NCBI GenBank assembly: GCA_001803315.1
Contig: MHBQ01000132.1
Coordinates: 78,650-110,865 of the forward strand
Direction of reading: 5' to 3'
Source of the DNA: Lentisphaerae bacterium RIFOXYC12_FULL_60_16
Lineage (GTDB): Bacteria > Verrucomicrobiota > Kiritimatiellia > UBA8416 > YA12-FULL-60-10
Length of the DNA stretch: 32,216 bases
Shown: one piece after another, positions 29,803 through 32,216 of the stretch
Layout: the number at the start of each line of letters is the position of its first letter
How positions within the stretch are numbered: the first letter of the stretch is position 1
Program-made: the position numbers and the translations under genes
Notes under the pieces: model-generated
Told to the model about the DNA's origin: nothing
Databases searched by the model: none
Seen by the model: the letters and a program-made list of their open reading frames with translations, nothing else

Positions 29803-30812
29803 ACTTCGAGGCTGGGATCGACATCGAGCGCAAAGGCGGCATCACCCCATATTCCCTGCCCGGTGCCGGCCAGCCCTGCCACCATGGCGGCATTATCGGC
29901 GCAATAGGCCGGTGCGGAGAGGTGGAGCCGGATCGCACGCTGATCCGCCAGGGCCTTCAACCGGGAACGCAGGGTACGGTTCAGCGAGACACCGCCAACG
30001 GCGGCCAGGGATTCACCGGGCAGCAGCATGGCATCGCAACCCGAGACCAGGGCATCCACAATGGCTTCCTGGTAACTGGCAGCCAGCATTCCCAGTTCCA
30101 TGGCCGAACCGGACAAGGGATGATCGCGCAGGTAATAGCGCAGGAAGGTTTTCAGCCCGCTGAAACTGAACGTATAGGCGCCATCGCCAGCTTTTCCCCG
30201 GCTCCGGGGAAACGGGATCGGTCCCACGGCATGCCCTTGCGCCGTACGGTCGATAAGCGGTCCACCGGGATACCCCAGTCCCATGAGTTTGGCGCCCTTG
30301 TCGAACGCCTCCCCCGCCGCATCATCCAGGGTATGCCCCACCCCCTGGTAATGGCCCGGCCCCGGCATGCGGACCAGATTGGTATGTCCGCCCGACACCA
30401 CGAGGACCAGGACCGGTCCCAGGGTCGACGGGAGCGGACACTCCGGATTCAGGAACATGGAATAAATGTGGGCCTCCATGTGGTTGACCGCACACAGGGG
30501 TTTGCCGAGGCGGAACGCCAGGGCCTTGGCCGATGAGAAGCCGATCAGCAGGGAGCTGGCAAGACCGGGTCCATAGGTGCCCGCCACAGCGTCAATATCC
30601 GCCCACCGGAGGGAGGTTACGCGTAACGCTTCTTCCAGCAGGAGCGGCAACGCCTCGAGATGCTGGCGGGACGCCAGTTCGGGAACCACGCCGCCGAAAG
30701 GCGCATGCAGGTCGACCTGGCTGGATATCAGGCTGCATAAAACCTCGCGGCCATCCCGCACCAGGGCAACCGCCGTCTCGTCACACGATGTTTCAATACC
30801 CAGCACCAGCAT
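29793..30812 (-). CDS. tsaD: tRNA N6-threonylcarbamoyltransferase (TsaD)
   Basis: TsaD transfers threonylcarbamoyl from TC-AMP to A37 of tRNAs that read ANN codons, acting with TsaB and TsaE in bacteria. The 339-residue product has the full ASKHA fold: MLVLGIETSCDETAVALV, GGVVPELASRQHLEALPLLL, YGPGLASSLLIGFSSAKALA, the metal-binding HMEAHIYS, VSGGHTNLVRM, GEAFDKGAKLMGLGYPGG, AAVGGVSLNRTLRSRL and CADNAAMVA with the last metal Asp. The start is the ATG at 30812; the preceding TTG codon is in frame but unlikely. It follows the S41 protease gene by 18 bases. TsaB and TsaE partners are not in this window. Confidence 0.97.
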   Translation of the reverse strand: MLVLGIETSCDETAVALVRDGREVLCSLISSQVDLHAPFGGVVPELASRQHLEALPLLLEEALRVTSLRWADIDAVAGTYGPGLASSLLIGFSSAKALAFRLGKPLCAVNHMEAHIYSMFLNPECPLPSTLGPVLVLVVSGGHTNLVRMPGPGHYQGVGHTLDDAAGEAFDKGAKLMGLGYPGGPLIDRTAQGHAVGPIPFPRSRGKAGDGAYTFSFSGLKTFLRYYLRDHPLSGSAMELGMLAASYQEAIVDALVSGCDAMLLPGESLAAVGGVSLNRTLRSRLKALADQRAIRLHLSAPAYCADNAAMVAGLAGTGQGIWGDAAFALDVDPSLEVPG

Positions 30813-30830
30813 CAAGGACCCACTTCCCGT

Positions 30831-32117
30831 TTAGCGCCGCGCATCCGCTGACTGGTAGAGAACCAGCGCTTGAACCAGGTCCAGGGCCCGTTCGAGCGGC
30901 CGGTCAACCACGTCCTCATAACCGGCCCGGTCCTTGTCCGTATACAGGCTGGGATTCTCGATGTGCAGGCGTCGGGTCAGGATGCGTCGCCATTCCGTAG
31001 GCGCCACGTAGACCGGGATATCCGGCTCGATTCCCTTGTTGTGAATCTGGCGCCCCCCGGGGGTGTAGTACAACGCCGTCGTTAAACGCAGGGCAGCCTC
31101 CCGGTCCGCGCTCAACCGAAGCACGGTTTGCACCGATCCCTTGCCGAAGGTGGTCTCCCCCACCAACACTGCCCGGCGATGATCCTGCAGGGCGCCGGCG
31201 ACAATTTCCGAGGCACTGGCACTGCCGCCATTGATCAGGATCGCCATCGGGATACCCGTCAGGTGAAACGTCCCGCCGGAACGGTTCACGACATTTCCCT
31301 GCAGGTGTCCGCGCCCGCGCGTGCTGACCACTACCTCATTACGCGGCAGGAATTGCTCGGCGACATTGATGGCCGACACGAGCAGCCCGCCGGGATTCCC
31401 CCGCAAGTCCAGGACCAGCCCCTGAAGTCCGTTGGTCACCATGCCTTGCAGGGTATGCTGGAGCGCCTGGGCCGTGGGTTCCGAAAATTGCGTGATGCGT
31501 ACATAGCCGATCTGGTCCCGCAACAGGGTCGCCCCCTTGACGCTGGACACTTCGATATCCTTGCGTGTAATCTCGAATTCGAGCGGCTGGTCAACATCCA
31601 ATCGCCGGATGCTTACCTTGACCTGCGTCCCGGGCATGCCGCGCAACTTCTGGATGGCATCCTTCAGCGGGATTCCGGCCGTTTTCTCCCCATCAATGGC
31701 CACAATACGGTCACCGGAAATCAATCCCGCCTGGTACGCCGGCGTGTCCTCGATCGGGGCAATGACCGTCAGCCAGTCGTCGCGGATACCAATGTGGATG
31801 CCGATACCGCTGTACCGGCCGGAGGTTTCCTCCTGCATGTCCTGGAATTCCTCCGGCTCCAGGAACGAACAATGCGGGTCCAGCGACTTCAACATCCCGC
31901 TTAAGGCCCCGTAGATCAGCGCCTTGTATTCCTTCTCATCCACATAGTGTTTGCGGATGGCCAGCAGGGACTCGGCGAACAATTCCAATTCTTCATAGGC
32001 GGTTTCGCGCTCGACGCGCGGCACTTCCCATGCTACCGACCCGGATGGCGCCGACAAACCACAACCCACGACAACGCCTATCGCAACCAGGTTGCTCAAG
32101 GATCGAATTCGAAACAT
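30831..32117 (-). CDS. C-terminal processing serine protease (S41/CtpA family)
   Basis: 428 residues. An N-terminal export signal (MFRIRSLSNLVAIGVVVGCG) ends in VVGC, which matches a lipobox, so it may be a lipoprotein; cleavage near GSVA is the alternative. A PDZ domain sits at about 100-185 (RYSGIGIHIGIRDDWLTVIA, PAYQAGLISGDRIVAIDGEK). The S41 catalytic core follows: VLDLRGNPGGLL, the nucleophile region NGGSASASEIVAGALQDH and the base VGETTFGKGSVQTVL, a Ser-Lys dyad. It acts in the periplasm on C-terminal peptide ends and often controls envelope proteins and cell-wall hydrolases. The ATG at 32117 has GGGAGG six bases upstream; the frame continues to 32168 without such a site. A candidate promoter lies at 32140-32168. 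Confidence 0.95.
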   Translation of the reverse strand: MFRIRSLSNLVAIGVVVGCGLSAPSGSVAWEVPRVERETAYEELELFAESLLAIRKHYVDEKEYKALIYGALSGMLKSLDPHCSFLEPEEFQDMQEETSGRYSGIGIHIGIRDDWLTVIAPIEDTPAYQAGLISGDRIVAIDGEKTAGIPLKDAIQKLRGMPGTQVKVSIRRLDVDQPLEFEITRKDIEVSSVKGATLLRDQIGYVRITQFSEPTAQALQHTLQGMVTNGLQGLVLDLRGNPGGLLVSAINVAEQFLPRNEVVVSTRGRGHLQGNVVNRSGGTFHLTGIPMAILINGGSASASEIVAGALQDHRRAVLVGETTFGKGSVQTVLRLSADREAALRLTTALYYTPGGRQIHNKGIEPDIPVYVAPTEWRRILTRRLHIENPSLYTDKDRAGYEDVVDRPLERALDLVQALVLYQSADARR

Positions 32118-32139
32118 GATCGACCTCCCGTCACGCGCC

Positions 32140-32168
32140 ATCGTACAAATAAACCAGTATGGTGCCAT
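32140..32168 (-). promoter_or_regulatory. Candidate promoter of the S41 protease / tsaD operon
   Basis: Minus strand: ATGGCA (32168-32163), a 17-base spacer, TACGAT (32145-32140). The start would be near 32133, immediately before the ribosome site GGGAGG (32130-32125), giving a very short leader. Confidence 0.4.
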
Positions 32169-32216
32169 TCCAAGCCGTTCCGGGCAATCCCTTAAATCGT
32201 CATTCAGTAAAATCGG

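Noticed and set aside
1-32216. CRISPR arrays, insertion sequences, prophage or toxin-antitoxin genes
   Set aside because: No regularly spaced direct repeats, transposase, integrase, phage structural or toxin-antitoxin motif was found.

Overview
The window is GC-rich, densely packed bacterial chromosome with 30 protein-coding genes. I saw no rRNA, tRNA, insertion sequence, phage gene or CRISPR array. Housekeeping genes (recD2, pdxJ, acpS, nnr, murG, tsaD, a C-terminal processing protease) are mixed with genes often seen in the PVC group: URO-D-family paralogues, a large hydrolase-like TIM-barrel protein, SWIM-SNF2 helicases and small exported proteins of unknown function. I infer a PVC bacterium (Kiritimatiellota, Verrucomicrobiota or Lentisphaerota). 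This rests on gene content and protein similarity remembered without a search, so it is tentative.

Layout. 1-2184 (+) is recD2, missing only its extreme N-terminus. 2218-4176 (-) is a large glycoside-hydrolase-like protein. It shares a divergent promoter region, rich in inverted repeats, with an LPP20-like protein (4347-5084, +). A second LPP20-like gene, a lipoprotein (5351-5935, -), converges on the first; a palindromic repeat and a strong terminator lie between them. 6095-6421 (-) is a small unknown gene. 6611-9332 (+) is a coupled pdxJ-acpS-nnr operon. 9338-15030 (-) is a seven-gene run: anchored protein, ABC permease, ABC ATPase, FHA protein, second anchored protein, MurG, FmdB-type zinc ribbon. 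15249-18446 (+) is a SWIM-SNF2 helicase. 18447-18937 is a non-coding stretch rich in inverted repeats. 18938-19899 (+) holds two small exported proteins, one with 16 mature cysteines. 19961-21708 (-) is a LeuT-type sodium symporter plus a 50-residue MetS-like subunit. 21855-25418 (+) is a coupled set of four: metal-dependent PLP enzyme, secreted protein, glycosyltransferase and URO-D-like methyltransferase; a TPR protein follows. 26414-28121 (+) is a MIF-type tautomerase overlapping an M20 peptidase. 28115-32117 (-) is an S41 protease, TsaD and a subtilisin-like protease.

Many neighbouring genes overlap by exactly four bases (ATGA or TTGA), so translational coupling is a general feature. The items most worth following up are the structured stretch at 18447-18937, the seven-gene envelope-like operon with FHA and MurG, the Cys-rich exported protein, the direct and inverted repeats around the LPP20-like genes, and the four-gene PLP enzyme/URO-D operon. 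No complete new system can be asserted from sequence alone.
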